64,000 bases of DNA from Lysobacter_K sp043738095. GTDB taxonomy: Bacteria > Pseudomonadota > Gammaproteobacteria > Xanthomonadales > Xanthomonadaceae. Under the pieces are notes generated by a model, which saw nothing but the letters and a program-made list of their open reading frames with translations, made no database searches and had not been told where the DNA came from. Both the position numbers and the translations under genes were made by a program. The stretch is from positions 79,633-143,632 of the forward strand of contig JAYSZI010000093.1 of the NCBI GenBank assembly GCA_043738095.1, read 5' to 3'. Below, in pieces: positions 33,351 to 44,343 of the stretch. Position 1 is the first letter of the stretch. Each line of letters begins with the position of its first letter.

Positions 33351-35459
33351 TTACTCGGCCGTCACGCCCTCGCCTTCTTCCACGGCCTTGATCGATAGGC
33401 GGATGCGGCCCTGCTTGTCGACTTCCAGCACCTTGACCTTGACCATATCGCCTTCCTTGAGCTTGTCGCTGACCTTCTCGACGCGCTCGTTGGAGATCTG
33501 CGACACGTGCACGAGGCCGTCCTTGCCCGGCAGGATCGTCACGAACGCACCGAAGTCCATGATCTTGGCGACCTTGCCTTCGTAGATGCGGCCCGGCTCG
33601 ACGTCCGAGGTGATCTGCTCGATGCGCGCCTTCGCGGCCTCGGCGGCGGCAGCATTCACCGACGCGATCACGATCGTGCCATCGTCCTGGATGTCGATCT
33701 GGGTACCGGTTTCCTTGGTGATCGCCTGGATGGTCGAGCCGCCCTTGCCGATCACTTCACGGATCTTGTCCGGGTGGATCTTCATCGTCAGCAGGCGCGG
33801 CGCGAACTCGCTGAGCTCGCCACGCGGCGCGCTCATGGCATTGGCCATCTCACCGAGGATGTGCAGGCGACCGGCCTTGGCCTGCGCCAGTGCGACCTTC
33901 ATGATCTCTTCGGTGATGCCCTGGATCTTGATGTCCATCTGCAGCGCGGAAATACCTTCCGACGTGCCGGCCACCTTGAAGTCCATGTCGCCGAGGTGAT
34001 CTTCGTCACCGAGGATGTCGCTCAACACGACGAAGTTGTCGCCTTCCTTGACCAGGCCCATCGCGATACCCGCGACCGGTGCCTTGATCGGCACGCCAGC
34101 ATCCATCAGCGCCAGCGAGCTGCCGCAGACCGAAGCCATCGACGAGGAGCCATTGGACTCGGTGATCTCCGAGACGATGCGGATCGTGTACGGAAACTCT
34201 TCCATCGACGGCATCACGGCGAGCACGCCGCGCTTGGCAAGACGGCCGTGGCCGATCTCGCGACGCTTCGGGCCCATCATGCGGCCAGCTTCGCCCACCG
34301 AGTAAGGGGGGAAGTTGTAATGGAACAGGAAGTGTTCCTTGTACTCGCCCGACACGGCATCGATGATCTGGCCATCGCGCGTGGTGCCCAGCGTGGCCAC
34401 CACGATCGCCTGCGTTTCACCGCGGGTGAACAGCGACGAGCCGTGGGTACGCGGCAGGATGCCGACCTGCGAGGCGATCGGGCGCACGGTGTCGAGCGCG
34501 CGACCGTCGATGCGGATCTTGGTGCTGAGCACGGCGCCACGCATGGTGTCGTACTCGAGCTCGCTGAACTCCTTGGACAGATCGGCAGCCTTCCAGCTGT
34601 TGGCTTCGCACTGCGGCGCCAACGAAGCGAGGACTTCCTTCTTCAACGCCGAGATCGCGTCTTTACGCTCGAGCTTGTCGCGCACTGCAAACGCCTGGGT
34701 GAGGCGGTCGCCGAGCGCGGTTTTGAGCGCGCCAACCATGGCGGCGTCGGCGGCCGGAGCGGACCAGGTCCACTTCGGCTTGCCGCCTTCAGCAACCAGC
34801 TCGTTGATCGCGTTGATCGCGACCTGCATCTGCTGATGGCCGTACATCACGGCGCCGAGCATCACATCTTCCGACAGCACCTTGGCTTCGGACTCGACCA
34901 TCAACACCGCGTTGGCGGTACCGGCGACGACGAGCTCGAGCTGGGAATCGGCTAGCTCGGTCTTGGTCGGGTTGAGCAGGTACTGGCCGTCCTTGTAACC
35001 GACCTTAGCCGCGCCGATCGGGCCGTCGAACGGGGCACCCGACAGCGCCAGCGCGGCGGACGCGCCCAGCAGTGCCAGGATGTCGGCGTCGACTTCCGGG
35101 TTCATCGACATCACCGTGGCGATGATCTGGACTTCGTTACGGAAACCTTCCGGGAACAGCGGGCGGATCGGACGATCGATCAGGCGCGAGATCAGCGTTT
35201 CCTTCTCGGTCTGACGGCCTTCGCGCTTGAAGAAGCCACCCGGGATGCGGCCGCCGGCGTAGAACTTCTCCTGATAATCGACGGTCAGGGGGAAGAAGTC
35301 CTGGCCCTCGCGCGCGGTCTTGTTGGCCACCGCGGTGACCAGCACCACGGTGCCGTCGCAGCGGACGAGCACGGCGCCGCCGGCCTGGCGGGCGATCTCA
35401 CCGGTTTCCAGCGAGACCTGCTGGCTGCCGTACTGGAAGGTCTTGGTAATTTTTGCCAC
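33351..35459 (-). CDS. pnp: polyribonucleotide nucleotidyltransferase
   Basis: A 702-residue PNPase with two RNase PH domains (GGRIPGGFFKREGRQTE in the first, MMGPKRREIGHG in the second), then KH (IGKGGSTIQAITKETG) and S1 (GRIYEGKVAKIMDFGAFV) domains. It degrades mRNA 3' to 5' with phosphate, alone or in the degradosome. It starts at GTG 35459, GTG GCA AAA ATT, with GAGGA upstream. It is preceded by a strong hairpin that separates it from rpsO, and the 142-base leader may also be the site of its own autoregulation, as in E. coli. Confidence 0.97.
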   Translation of the reverse strand: MAKITKTFQYGSQQVSLETGEIARQAGGAVLVRCDGTVVLVTAVANKTAREGQDFFPLTVDYQEKFYAGGRIPGGFFKREGRQTEKETLISRLIDRPIRPLFPEGFRNEVQIIATVMSMNPEVDADILALLGASAALALSGAPFDGPIGAAKVGYKDGQYLLNPTKTELADSQLELVVAGTANAVLMVESEAKVLSEDVMLGAVMYGHQQMQVAINAINELVAEGGKPKWTWSAPAADAAMVGALKTALGDRLTQAFAVRDKLERKDAISALKKEVLASLAPQCEANSWKAADLSKEFSELEYDTMRGAVLSTKIRIDGRALDTVRPIASQVGILPRTHGSSLFTRGETQAIVVATLGTTRDGQIIDAVSGEYKEHFLFHYNFPPYSVGEAGRMMGPKRREIGHGRLAKRGVLAVMPSMEEFPYTIRIVSEITESNGSSSMASVCGSSLALMDAGVPIKAPVAGIAMGLVKEGDNFVVLSDILGDEDHLGDMDFKVAGTSEGISALQMDIKIQGITEEIMKVALAQAKAGRLHILGEMANAMSAPRGELSEFAPRLLTMKIHPDKIREVIGKGGSTIQAITKETGTQIDIQDDGTIVIASVNAAAAEAAKARIEQITSDVEPGRIYEGKVAKIMDFGAFVTILPGKDGLVHVSQISNERVEKVSDKLKEGDMVKVKVLEVDKQGRIRLSIKAVEEGEGVTAE

Positions 35460-35556
35460 GTGGGAAAGTCCTCGGTTTGATGCGTTCCGGTCGAGGCCCT
35501 TGCCCCGCTCCGGTCGGCCGCCGCGCGGCGGCCTGTGTTCGGTGACACGACTGCAC

Positions 35557-35589
35557 AAACAAAAACCGCGGCGCATCTCTGCGCCGCGG
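35557..35589 (-). terminator. intrinsic terminator/leader hairpin between rpsO and pnp
   Basis: Ten-base perfect arms CCGCGGCGCA and TGCGCCGCGG with a four-base loop, followed on the minus strand by TTTTTGTTTG. It is the rpsO terminator and, for readthrough RNA, a long stem of the kind cut by RNase III in pnp leaders elsewhere. Confidence 0.8.
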
Positions 35590-35601
35590 CGGGGTTCTGA
35601 T

Positions 35602-35862
35602 TTAGCGACGCAGGCCGAGTTTCTCGATCAGCGCCTTGTAGCGCACGACATCTTTGCGCTTCAGGTAATCCAGCAGGCTGCGGCGCTGGTTGACCATCAT
35701 CAGCAAGCCGCGGCGGCTGTGGTGGTCCTGCTTGTGCAGCTTGAAGTGGCCGGTCAGGTGTTCGATGCGGGCGGTCAGCAGGGCGACCTGGACTTCCGGC
35801 GAACCGGTGTCGTTCTCGGCGCGTTTGTGGGTTTCGATGACTTGGACGGTGTCGATGGACAT
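35602..35862 (-). CDS. rpsO: 30S ribosomal protein S15
   Basis: 86 residues, full length, with the family core TGSPEVQVALLTARIEHLTGHF and HHSRRGLLMMVNQRRSLLDYL. It binds the 16S central domain early in assembly. The ATG at 35862 follows AAGG; an upstream frame over the spacer is not used. It lies between truB (190-bp spacer) and pnp in the conserved order. Confidence 0.98.
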   Translation of the reverse strand: MSIDTVQVIETHKRAENDTGSPEVQVALLTARIEHLTGHFKLHKQDHHSRRGLLMMVNQRRSLLDYLKRKDVVRYKALIEKLGLRR

Positions 35863-36054
35863 GTTGTTGCCTTGTGAGATGCGTGGCCTGCAGATCGCGA
35901 ATCGGCGGCGGATGATCCGCCCCGACGCACCGCTTGGCTCGCCGTTTGCTAGAGGAATTGCTCGGGTGGTGTGCCTGCGTTTGTAAGCTTGCAAAGCGCG
36001 CGAATTGTAGCCCGCGAGCCGGGTCCGGACAAGGCAGCCGCGTGGATCGGCCGC

Positions 36055-37002
36055 TCAGCCACCCGGGTGCGCGGCCCAAGTGAATAGGCGTTGCGGGCGC
36101 AGCGCGGCGCTATCGTCGAGATACCCCAGGCCGAGCGCGCGACCGGCCTGGTCATACAGGGCAATCGGGCCATCAGCCGGCGACGGCGCCGGATCGAGGC
36201 GGATAGCCTGTCCCATGCCCAGCCGCGTCGCCGTGGCCGCATCGACGTGAAGCCGCGGAAAGCCGACGAGTCCGGCTTCGATCGGCAGCAGACAATCGTC
36301 CAACGCCTGCGGGTCGCATTCACTTAGCTCCCGCAACGCATCGAGCGTGAACATCCGCGGCTGGGTGAACGGTTCGACCCACAGGCGTCGCAGCACTGCA
36401 ACGTGCGCGCCGCAACCCAGCGTCTCGCCTAAGTCGCGCACCAGACTGCGGACGTAGGTGCCGGAGCCGCACTCGATATGCAGGCGTAATTGCAGGCCGT
36501 CGCGTTGCAGCACCCGCAGATCGTGAACGATGACGTCGCGTTCCGGCGCTTCGATCGACTCACCGCGCCGCGCTTTGGCATACAGGGGTTCGCCGCCTTG
36601 CTTGAGCGCCGAATAGATCGGCGCGCGCTGGCGGATCGCGCCGCGCAGTGGTGCGAGCGCGGCTTCGATTGTCGCGTCGTCGAGTGTGGGCACCGGGCGC
36701 TCTAGCAACACCGCGCCGTCCGCGTCATCGGTGTCTGTGGTGGCGCCGAGCACTGCAACGGTGTCGTAGGCCTTGTGCGCGCCGAGCAGCAGGCCGGCGA
36801 TCTTGGTCGCCTCGCCGAAGCAGACCGGCAGCAGGCCGGTGGCGAGCGGATCCAGGCTGCCGGTATGTCCGGCCTTTTGCGCGCGAAAAATATGCCGAAC
36901 CTGTTGCAGCGCCTGGTTTGAACTCAGCCCTGGCGGCTTGTCCAGCAGCAGCAGGCCGTCAAGCGCGCGAAAAAGGGTGCGGGGCTTCTTACTTATCGGC
37001 AT
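36055..37002 (-). CDS. truB: tRNA pseudouridine(55) synthase
   Basis: 315 residues. The catalytic aspartate is Asp51 in GHTGSLDPLATG. KPPGLSSNQALQQVR and the GTYVRSLVRDLG and LRRLWVEPF motifs are typical of TruB, and a C-terminal PUA-like region follows. It makes pseudouridine 55 in the T-loop of tRNAs. It is separated from rbfA by a terminator-like hairpin, so it may be transcribed partly from its own promoter. Confidence 0.97.
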   Translation of the reverse strand: MPISKKPRTLFRALDGLLLLDKPPGLSSNQALQQVRHIFRAQKAGHTGSLDPLATGLLPVCFGEATKIAGLLLGAHKAYDTVAVLGATTDTDDADGAVLLERPVPTLDDATIEAALAPLRGAIRQRAPIYSALKQGGEPLYAKARRGESIEAPERDVIVHDLRVLQRDGLQLRLHIECGSGTYVRSLVRDLGETLGCGAHVAVLRRLWVEPFTQPRMFTLDALRELSECDPQALDDCLLPIEAGLVGFPRLHVDAATATRLGMGQAIRLDPAPSPADGPIALYDQAGRALGLGYLDDSAALRPQRLFTWAAHPGG

Positions 37003-37057
37003 TCGGGGAATGTGTCCGGCGACAGGTCGGTACCGCTGGCAACCTTCTGGAAGCCCG

Positions 37058-37089
37058 CAAAAACAAAAAGGCGGCGTTATCGCCGCCTT
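37058..37089 (-). terminator. intrinsic terminator between rbfA and truB
   Basis: AAGGCGGCG-ATAA-CGCCGCCTT on the minus strand followed by TTTGTTTTTGC, 26 bases after the rbfA stop. Confidence 0.8.
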
Positions 37090-37113
37090 GCATGAAGATA
37101 CCGGCGCGCGGGA

Positions 37114-37587
37114 TCAATCCCGGCCGCGGTCAGCCTCGTCGTGGCGGTCGTCACCGCTGGCCGCGTCATCGCCTTCAACGTCATTGCCGACAACGTCATC
37201 GCCAACGTCGTCGCCAACGTCGTCACCGGCCTGCTCGCTCATCGGCGGGCTGTCGCGCAACAGATTGTTGATGCGCTCGCCACGGTCGACCGAATCGTCG
37301 TAATGGAAATGCAACTCCGGAACGTGCCGCAGCTTCATCGCCCGTCCGAGCTGGAACCGCACCTGCGGCGTCAACGCCTTGAGCGCCTTGACCGCCTCGG
37401 CCGATCGCTCCTGCTGCAGCGCGGTCACGAACACCTTGGCATGGGCCAGATCGCGCGTGACTTCGACGTCGGACACGCTGACCGACGGCAGACCGTGCTC
37501 GCGCACGGTTTCGTGGACGATCTTGCCCAGCTCACGACGGAGCTGGGCGGAGACGCGATCGCTGCGGAAAAACGACTTCTGGGCCAT
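37114..37587 (-). CDS. rbfA: 30S ribosome-binding factor A
   Basis: 157 residues. The KH-like core (DRVSAQLRRELGKIVHETV, then ARDLAHAKVFVTAL-like DVEVTRDLAHAKVFVTA and LGRAMKLRHVPELHF) is complete. The last 40 residues are an acidic, repetitive tail (DDVGDDVGDDVVGNDV) encoded by near-identical tandem GTCATCGCCAACGTC units on the plus strand. It matures the 16S 5' end. The ATG is 18 bases after the infB stop. Confidence 0.95.
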   Translation of the reverse strand: MAQKSFFRSDRVSAQLRRELGKIVHETVREHGLPSVSVSDVEVTRDLAHAKVFVTALQQERSAEAVKALKALTPQVRFQLGRAMKLRHVPELHFHYDDSVDRGERINNLLRDSPPMSEQAGDDVGDDVGDDVVGNDVEGDDAASGDDRHDEADRGRD

Positions 37588-37605
37588 GGTTGCGCGCTCG
37601 AATCG

Positions 37606-40215
<2,610 letters not shown>

Positions 40216-40290
40216 TCGATTCCGTGTCCTGTTGGTGCGGGAAACCTCCCGCACACGTGGCGCCATTCTAGCCCCCGGCAAAGCCGGGAC

Positions 40291-41778
40291 TTATTCGAAC
40301 CAATGCTTGCGCGCTTCCATGATCCAGGCAGCGGCGCGTTCATCATCGACGCCGTCCAGATCGGTGAGCTCGTCGGTGGCCAAGTCGGCCAAATCGTCAC
40401 GAGTGACGACACCGCGCGCGGCCAGCGCATACGCCGTGGCCTCGTCCATGCCTTCCAGCGAGAGCAGGTCGGCGGCAGGCTGATGCTCGTCGAGCTCTTC
40501 CTCGGCCGCCAGGGCCTCGTTGAGCAGGGCGTCGCGCGCGCGGGAGCGCAGTTCCTCGACGATGTCCTCGTCGAAGCCCTCGACCGCGAGCAATTCGCCG
40601 ACTGGCACGTAAGCGATTTCCTCGACCGTGCTGAAGCCTTCCGTGACCAGAATGCCGGCGATTTCTTCGTCGACTTCGAGCTTGTCCACAAACAACTGAC
40701 GGGCGATCGTCTGCTCGGCCTCGGACTTCGCGGAAACCTGGTCCTGCGTCATCACGTTCAGCTGCCAACCGCTGAGGCGGCTGGCCAGACGGACGTTCTG
40801 GCCGCCCTTGCCGATCGCCTGGGCAAGGCGATCTTCGGCTACAGCCAGGTCCATCGAGTGCTTGTCTTCGTCGACGATGATCGACTGCACTTCAGCCGGC
40901 GCCATGGCGTTGATGACGAACTGCGCGGCGTTGTCGCTCCACAGCACGATGTCGACGCGCTCACCGTTGAGTTCGTTCGACACCGCCTGCACGCGCGAAC
41001 CGCGCATACCGATGCAGGCGCCGATCGGATCGGTGCGGTTGTCGTGCGCGAGCACGGCGATCTTGGCGCGGTCGCCCGGATCGCGCGCGCAACCCATGAT
41101 CGAAACCAGACCCTGGCCCACTTCTGGCACTTCGATCTTGAACAACTCCATCATGAATTCCGGCGCGGCGCGGCTGATGAACAGCTGCGGCCCGCGCGGT
41201 TCGGCGCGCACGTCGAACAGGTAGCCGCGGACGCGATCGCCGGCGCGCAATACATCGCGCGGAATGCCTTTGTCCTTGGTGATGATCGCCTCGGCGTTGC
41301 CGCCCAGATCGACATAGATGTTGCCGCGCTCGACGCGCTTGACGATGCCGGTGACCAGCTCGCCGACGCGGTCTTTCCAGGCATCGATGACCTGTGCGCG
41401 CTCGGCGTCGCGCACGCGCTGCACGATGACCTGCTTGGCGGCCTGCGCCGCGATGCGGCCGAAATCCGGGTTCTCGATCTGCTCTTCGATGTAGTCGCCG
41501 ACTTCGACGCCTTCTACCTCATCGATCGCATCCATCAGACGCAGCTGGCGGTCGGGCGATTCCATCACCACGTCGTCGGCGACCACCTCCATGCGGCGGA
41601 AGGTTTCGTACGTGCCGTCCTTGGGATCGATCGAGACGCGAACCAGCACGTCTTCGTCGTGGTAACGCTTCTTCGCAGCCGCAGCCAACGCCGCCTCGAT
41701 CGCCTCGAAGATGACTTCCGGCGGTACGCCTTTTTCATTGGCGACCGTTTCCACGACCAGCAACAGTTCCTTGCTCAT
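40291..41778 (-). CDS. nusA: transcription termination/antitermination protein NusA
   Basis: 495 residues. N-terminal RNA polymerase-binding domain, S1 domain (GIVKRVERGNIYVDLGGNAE), two KH domains (CIGMRGSRVQAVSNELNGER and AIGKGGQNVRLASRLSGWQL) and two C-terminal acidic AR repeats (LLAVEGFDEDIVEELRSRA, LLSLEGMDEATAYALAARG). It controls pausing, termination and antitermination. It starts four bases after the rimP stop with GGAG eight bases upstream. Confidence 0.98.
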   Translation of the reverse strand: MSKELLLVVETVANEKGVPPEVIFEAIEAALAAAAKKRYHDEDVLVRVSIDPKDGTYETFRRMEVVADDVVMESPDRQLRLMDAIDEVEGVEVGDYIEEQIENPDFGRIAAQAAKQVIVQRVRDAERAQVIDAWKDRVGELVTGIVKRVERGNIYVDLGGNAEAIITKDKGIPRDVLRAGDRVRGYLFDVRAEPRGPQLFISRAAPEFMMELFKIEVPEVGQGLVSIMGCARDPGDRAKIAVLAHDNRTDPIGACIGMRGSRVQAVSNELNGERVDIVLWSDNAAQFVINAMAPAEVQSIIVDEDKHSMDLAVAEDRLAQAIGKGGQNVRLASRLSGWQLNVMTQDQVSAKSEAEQTIARQLFVDKLEVDEEIAGILVTEGFSTVEEIAYVPVGELLAVEGFDEDIVEELRSRARDALLNEALAAEEELDEHQPAADLLSLEGMDEATAYALAARGVVTRDDLADLATDELTDLDGVDDERAAAWIMEARKHWFE

Positions 41779-41782
41779 CTAG

Positions 41783-42424
41783 TTACTCCGCACGGGTCGG
41801 CTTGTCGGCCGCCGGCTTGTTGGTTGACTTGGTTTTCTTCTTGGCAGGACGCTTGGCGCGCCTTGCCGGAATTTTTTTGCCTTGCTCGGCATCGGGATGC
41901 GCGCCCGGCTTGCTCGGCGCCAGGCCCAGCGCGGCCCAATCGGGCACCAGCCGGCCTTTGTCGATATTGTCGAACGCCACTGGGAATTCGCTACCGTCGA
42001 GCATCACCACGACCGTACCGCCGTCGACGCGTTCGATCCTGCCTTGCAGGCGCCGGCGTCCGTCCTGCGGCAACCGCAGCGTGACCTTGGCGACCTCGCC
42101 GACAAAGCGCGCGTAGTGCGCCAGTGCGAACAACGGCCGGTCGATGCCTGGCGACGACACTTCGAGGGTGTAGTTGCCGCTGATCGGGTCCTCAACGTCG
42201 AGCTGGGCAGAGACTTCGCGACTGACCGCCTCGCACTCTTCGATCGTCACCGAGCGCGGTTCGCCGTTGACATCGAGGGTCTCATCATCGGCGGGCACGT
42301 CGATGTACAGACGCAGCACGGCACCTCCCGGCGACGGCAGATATTCGGCGCCCATCAGCTCGACGCCCAGCGACGCTACCGTCGGGGCAAGCAATTTCGA
42401 GATTTCGGTGGCCTTGTCCGTCAC
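41783..42424 (-). CDS. rimP: ribosome maturation factor RimP
   Basis: 213 residues, longer than the usual 150-160. The RimP core (VASLGVELMGAEYLPSPGGA, NYTLEVSSPGIDRPLF, VTLRLPQDGRRRLQGRI) is followed by a Lys/Arg/Pro-rich tail of about 45 residues (KKIPARRAKRPAKKKTKSTN), likely to bind RNA. GTG start at 42424 with AGGAG nine bases before it. First protein gene of the rimP-nusA-infB operon. Confidence 0.94.
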   Translation of the reverse strand: MTDKATEISKLLAPTVASLGVELMGAEYLPSPGGAVLRLYIDVPADDETLDVNGEPRSVTIEECEAVSREVSAQLDVEDPISGNYTLEVSSPGIDRPLFALAHYARFVGEVAKVTLRLPQDGRRRLQGRIERVDGGTVVVMLDGSEFPVAFDNIDKGRLVPDWAALGLAPSKPGAHPDAEQGKKIPARRAKRPAKKKTKSTNKPAADKPTRAE

Positions 42425-42492
42425 GCGTCCAGCTCTCCTGGGATTACGACTTGCGATGCCAACTTTCTTAACGATTTCGGGAACCCAACTGC

Positions 42493-42524
42493 CAAAAACA
42501 ACAAAGGGCCCCGATGGGCCCCTT
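42493..42524 (-). terminator. second hairpin upstream of rimP
   Basis: On the minus strand AAGGGGCCC-ATCG-GGGCCCTTT followed by GTTGTTTTTGG. It lies between the tRNA-fMet terminator and rimP and resembles an intrinsic terminator or attenuator. Confidence 0.7.
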
Positions 42525-42593
42525 GTCCGGTACTGCTGGATGTCGGTGTCGTCACGCGATTCGTACGCGACTACAAAGCCCGAGCCTTGCGGC

Positions 42594-42623
42594 TAAAAAA
42601 GAAAGCCTCGCGAAGAGGCTTTC
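42594..42623 (-). terminator. intrinsic terminator of tRNA-fMet
   Basis: GAAAGCCTC-TTCGC-GAGGCTTTC followed by TTTTTT on the minus strand, 35 bases after the tRNA 3' end. Confidence 0.85.
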
Positions 42624-42657
42624 CTAAAACTGCTGCTTACAACGCAGCTACTACAAC

Positions 42658-42734
42658 TGGTAGCGGGGGCAGGATTTGAACCTGCGACCTTCGGGTTATG
42701 AGCCCGACGAGCTGCCAGACTGCTCCACCCCGCA
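42658..42734 (-). tRNA. initiator tRNA-fMet (anticodon CAU)
   Basis: A 77-nt tRNA with encoded CCA. The initiator hallmark of three consecutive G-C pairs in the anticodon stem (GGG-CTCATAA-CCC) is present, and the first acceptor pair is a mismatch as required. Here, however, it is U1 opposite U72 rather than the C1-A72 of E. coli (5' end TGCGGGG, 3' end CCCCGCTACCA). Position immediately upstream of rimP-nusA-infB is as in E. coli metY. Confidence 0.96.
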
Positions 42735-42805
42735 TCAGGCCGATGATCTTAGCGAACGACGAAACCTTTAGCAACCCCACCTACCAACTCAGCTGGGTTT
42801 TTTGC

Positions 42806-44248
42806 TTACGCGGGAAACGCGCGCTGGCACCATTCCATGATCGGATTCCAGGCAAAACCCAACGCCAGCAACGCGAGCGCGTTGACGCCGAACACGATCA
42901 CGAGCGGACGATCGCTCGACGGTGGCGGCACATCGCCTTCAGCTTCGTCGAAGTACATCGCTTTGACCACGCGCAGGTAGTAGAACGCGCCAACGACCGC
43001 GAACATCACGCCGACGAGGGCGAGCCACAACATGCCGCCCTCGAGCGCGGCGCGCAGCACCGCCAGCTTCGCCCAGAAGCCCAGGAATGGCGGCACACCA
43101 GCCAGCGAGGCCATCACGCACAGGATCAGACCGGCCAACCACGGGCTGCGCGCGTTCAAGCCCTTGTAGTCGTCGATGCGATCAGCCTCGAAGCCGCGGC
43201 TGGACATCACCACGATCGCGCCAAACGCAGCTGCCGCCATCAGTGAATAACTGATCGCATAGAACATCGCCGCGGCAAACCCCTGCGCGCCGCCGCCGGC
43301 GATGCCCACGAGCAGGAAGCCAACGTGGGAGATGGTCGAGTAGGCGAGCAGACGCTTGAGATTGCCCTGCACCATCGCGGTCAGATTGCCGATCGCGAGC
43401 GAAAGGACCGCGATGCCGGCAATCAGCAGGCGCCAGCGGTGATCGAGCGGGCCAGCGCCGACTTCCAGCAAGCGATACGCCATGCCGAACGTCGCCAGCT
43501 TCGGCGCCGCGCCGATGAACAGGGTGATCGCGGTCGGTGCGCCGTGATACACGTCCGGCAGCCACATATGAAACGGCGCGCCCCCGAACTTGAATGCGAC
43601 GCCGGCGACCACGAACACGACGCCGGTGAGCAGCAGCATCGTCGACTGCGTCTGCTGCGCCGCGGCGCCGATCGTCGCCAGATCGAGCGAACCGGTGGCA
43701 CCGTAGATCAGTGACATGCCGTAGAGCAGCAGACCCGAGGCAAGCGAACCGAGCACGAAGTACTTGATCGCCGCTTCCGAAGCGAGCGGACTGTCGCGAT
43801 CGATCGCCACCAGCGCGTACGAGCACAGCGCAAGCATTTCCAGACCGAGGTAGACCATCACCAGGCTGCCGGCGGAGACCATCAGCATCATGCCGGCCAC
43901 GGCGAACAGCATCAGCACCGCGACTTCGCCCTGGTACAGGCCGCGTTGACGCAGGTACGGCCAGGTGTAGGCCAGCGACAGCAGGCTGACCACGCCGATA
44001 GCGATCTTGAGGACATCGGCCGCGGTATCGCGCACGAACATGCCGTTGAGCACGGTGCCCTGCCCGCCTACACCGAGGGCGATCAGCGCGATCACCACGA
44101 CGAGCGTGACCATGGCCAACACGTGGGTGACTGCGCGGTGGCGCTCCGCCAGGAACAGGTCGAGCATCAGCAACGCAAACGCGGTACCGACGAGCACCAG
44201 CTCGGGCAACAACGGCAGCAGGTCGGCGGTGGTCGGCGTATTCACCAT
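42806..44248 (-). CDS. nuoN: NADH-quinone oxidoreductase subunit N
   Basis: 480 residues, an antiporter-like membrane subunit of complex I with about 14 helices. GGAPFHMWLPDVYHGAPTAIT carries the conserved lysine/proline-containing helix region and LKRLLAYSTISHVGF is typical of NuoL/M/N. It contributes to proton pumping. Last gene of the nuo operon. It is separated from nuoM by a 95-bp spacer containing an inverted-repeat element and from tRNA-fMet by 71 bp without an evident terminator. Confidence 0.97.
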   Translation of the reverse strand: MVNTPTTADLLPLLPELVLVGTAFALLMLDLFLAERHRAVTHVLAMVTLVVVIALIALGVGGQGTVLNGMFVRDTAADVLKIAIGVVSLLSLAYTWPYLRQRGLYQGEVAVLMLFAVAGMMLMVSAGSLVMVYLGLEMLALCSYALVAIDRDSPLASEAAIKYFVLGSLASGLLLYGMSLIYGATGSLDLATIGAAAQQTQSTMLLLTGVVFVVAGVAFKFGGAPFHMWLPDVYHGAPTAITLFIGAAPKLATFGMAYRLLEVGAGPLDHRWRLLIAGIAVLSLAIGNLTAMVQGNLKRLLAYSTISHVGFLLVGIAGGGAQGFAAAMFYAISYSLMAAAAFGAIVVMSSRGFEADRIDDYKGLNARSPWLAGLILCVMASLAGVPPFLGFWAKLAVLRAALEGGMLWLALVGVMFAVVGAFYYLRVVKAMYFDEAEGDVPPPSSDRPLVIVFGVNALALLALGFAWNPIMEWCQRAFPA

Positions 44249-44265
44249 GGATAGTTCCTAACAGC

Positions 44266-44338
44266 TGTCATTTCAAACGTAGTGAGGAATCTGCTTTCGT
44301 TGCGAACGCAGCCGATCTTGGCTACGCCCGGAATGACA
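44266..44338. repeat. 73-bp palindromic element between nuoM and nuoN
   Basis: Terminal inverted repeats TGTCATTTC (44266-44274) and GGAATGACA (44330-44338), eight of nine matching. The inside includes GTAGTGAGGAATCTGCTTTC, a sequence style I associate with dispersed extragenic repeats. No coding potential. Confidence 0.7.
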
Positions 44339-44343
44339 ACAAA

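Noticed and set aside
33507..34955. Long plus-strand frame antisense to pnp
   Set aside because: Opposite strand of a firmly identified gene; composition (His, Arg, Asp rich) is the usual antisense shadow.
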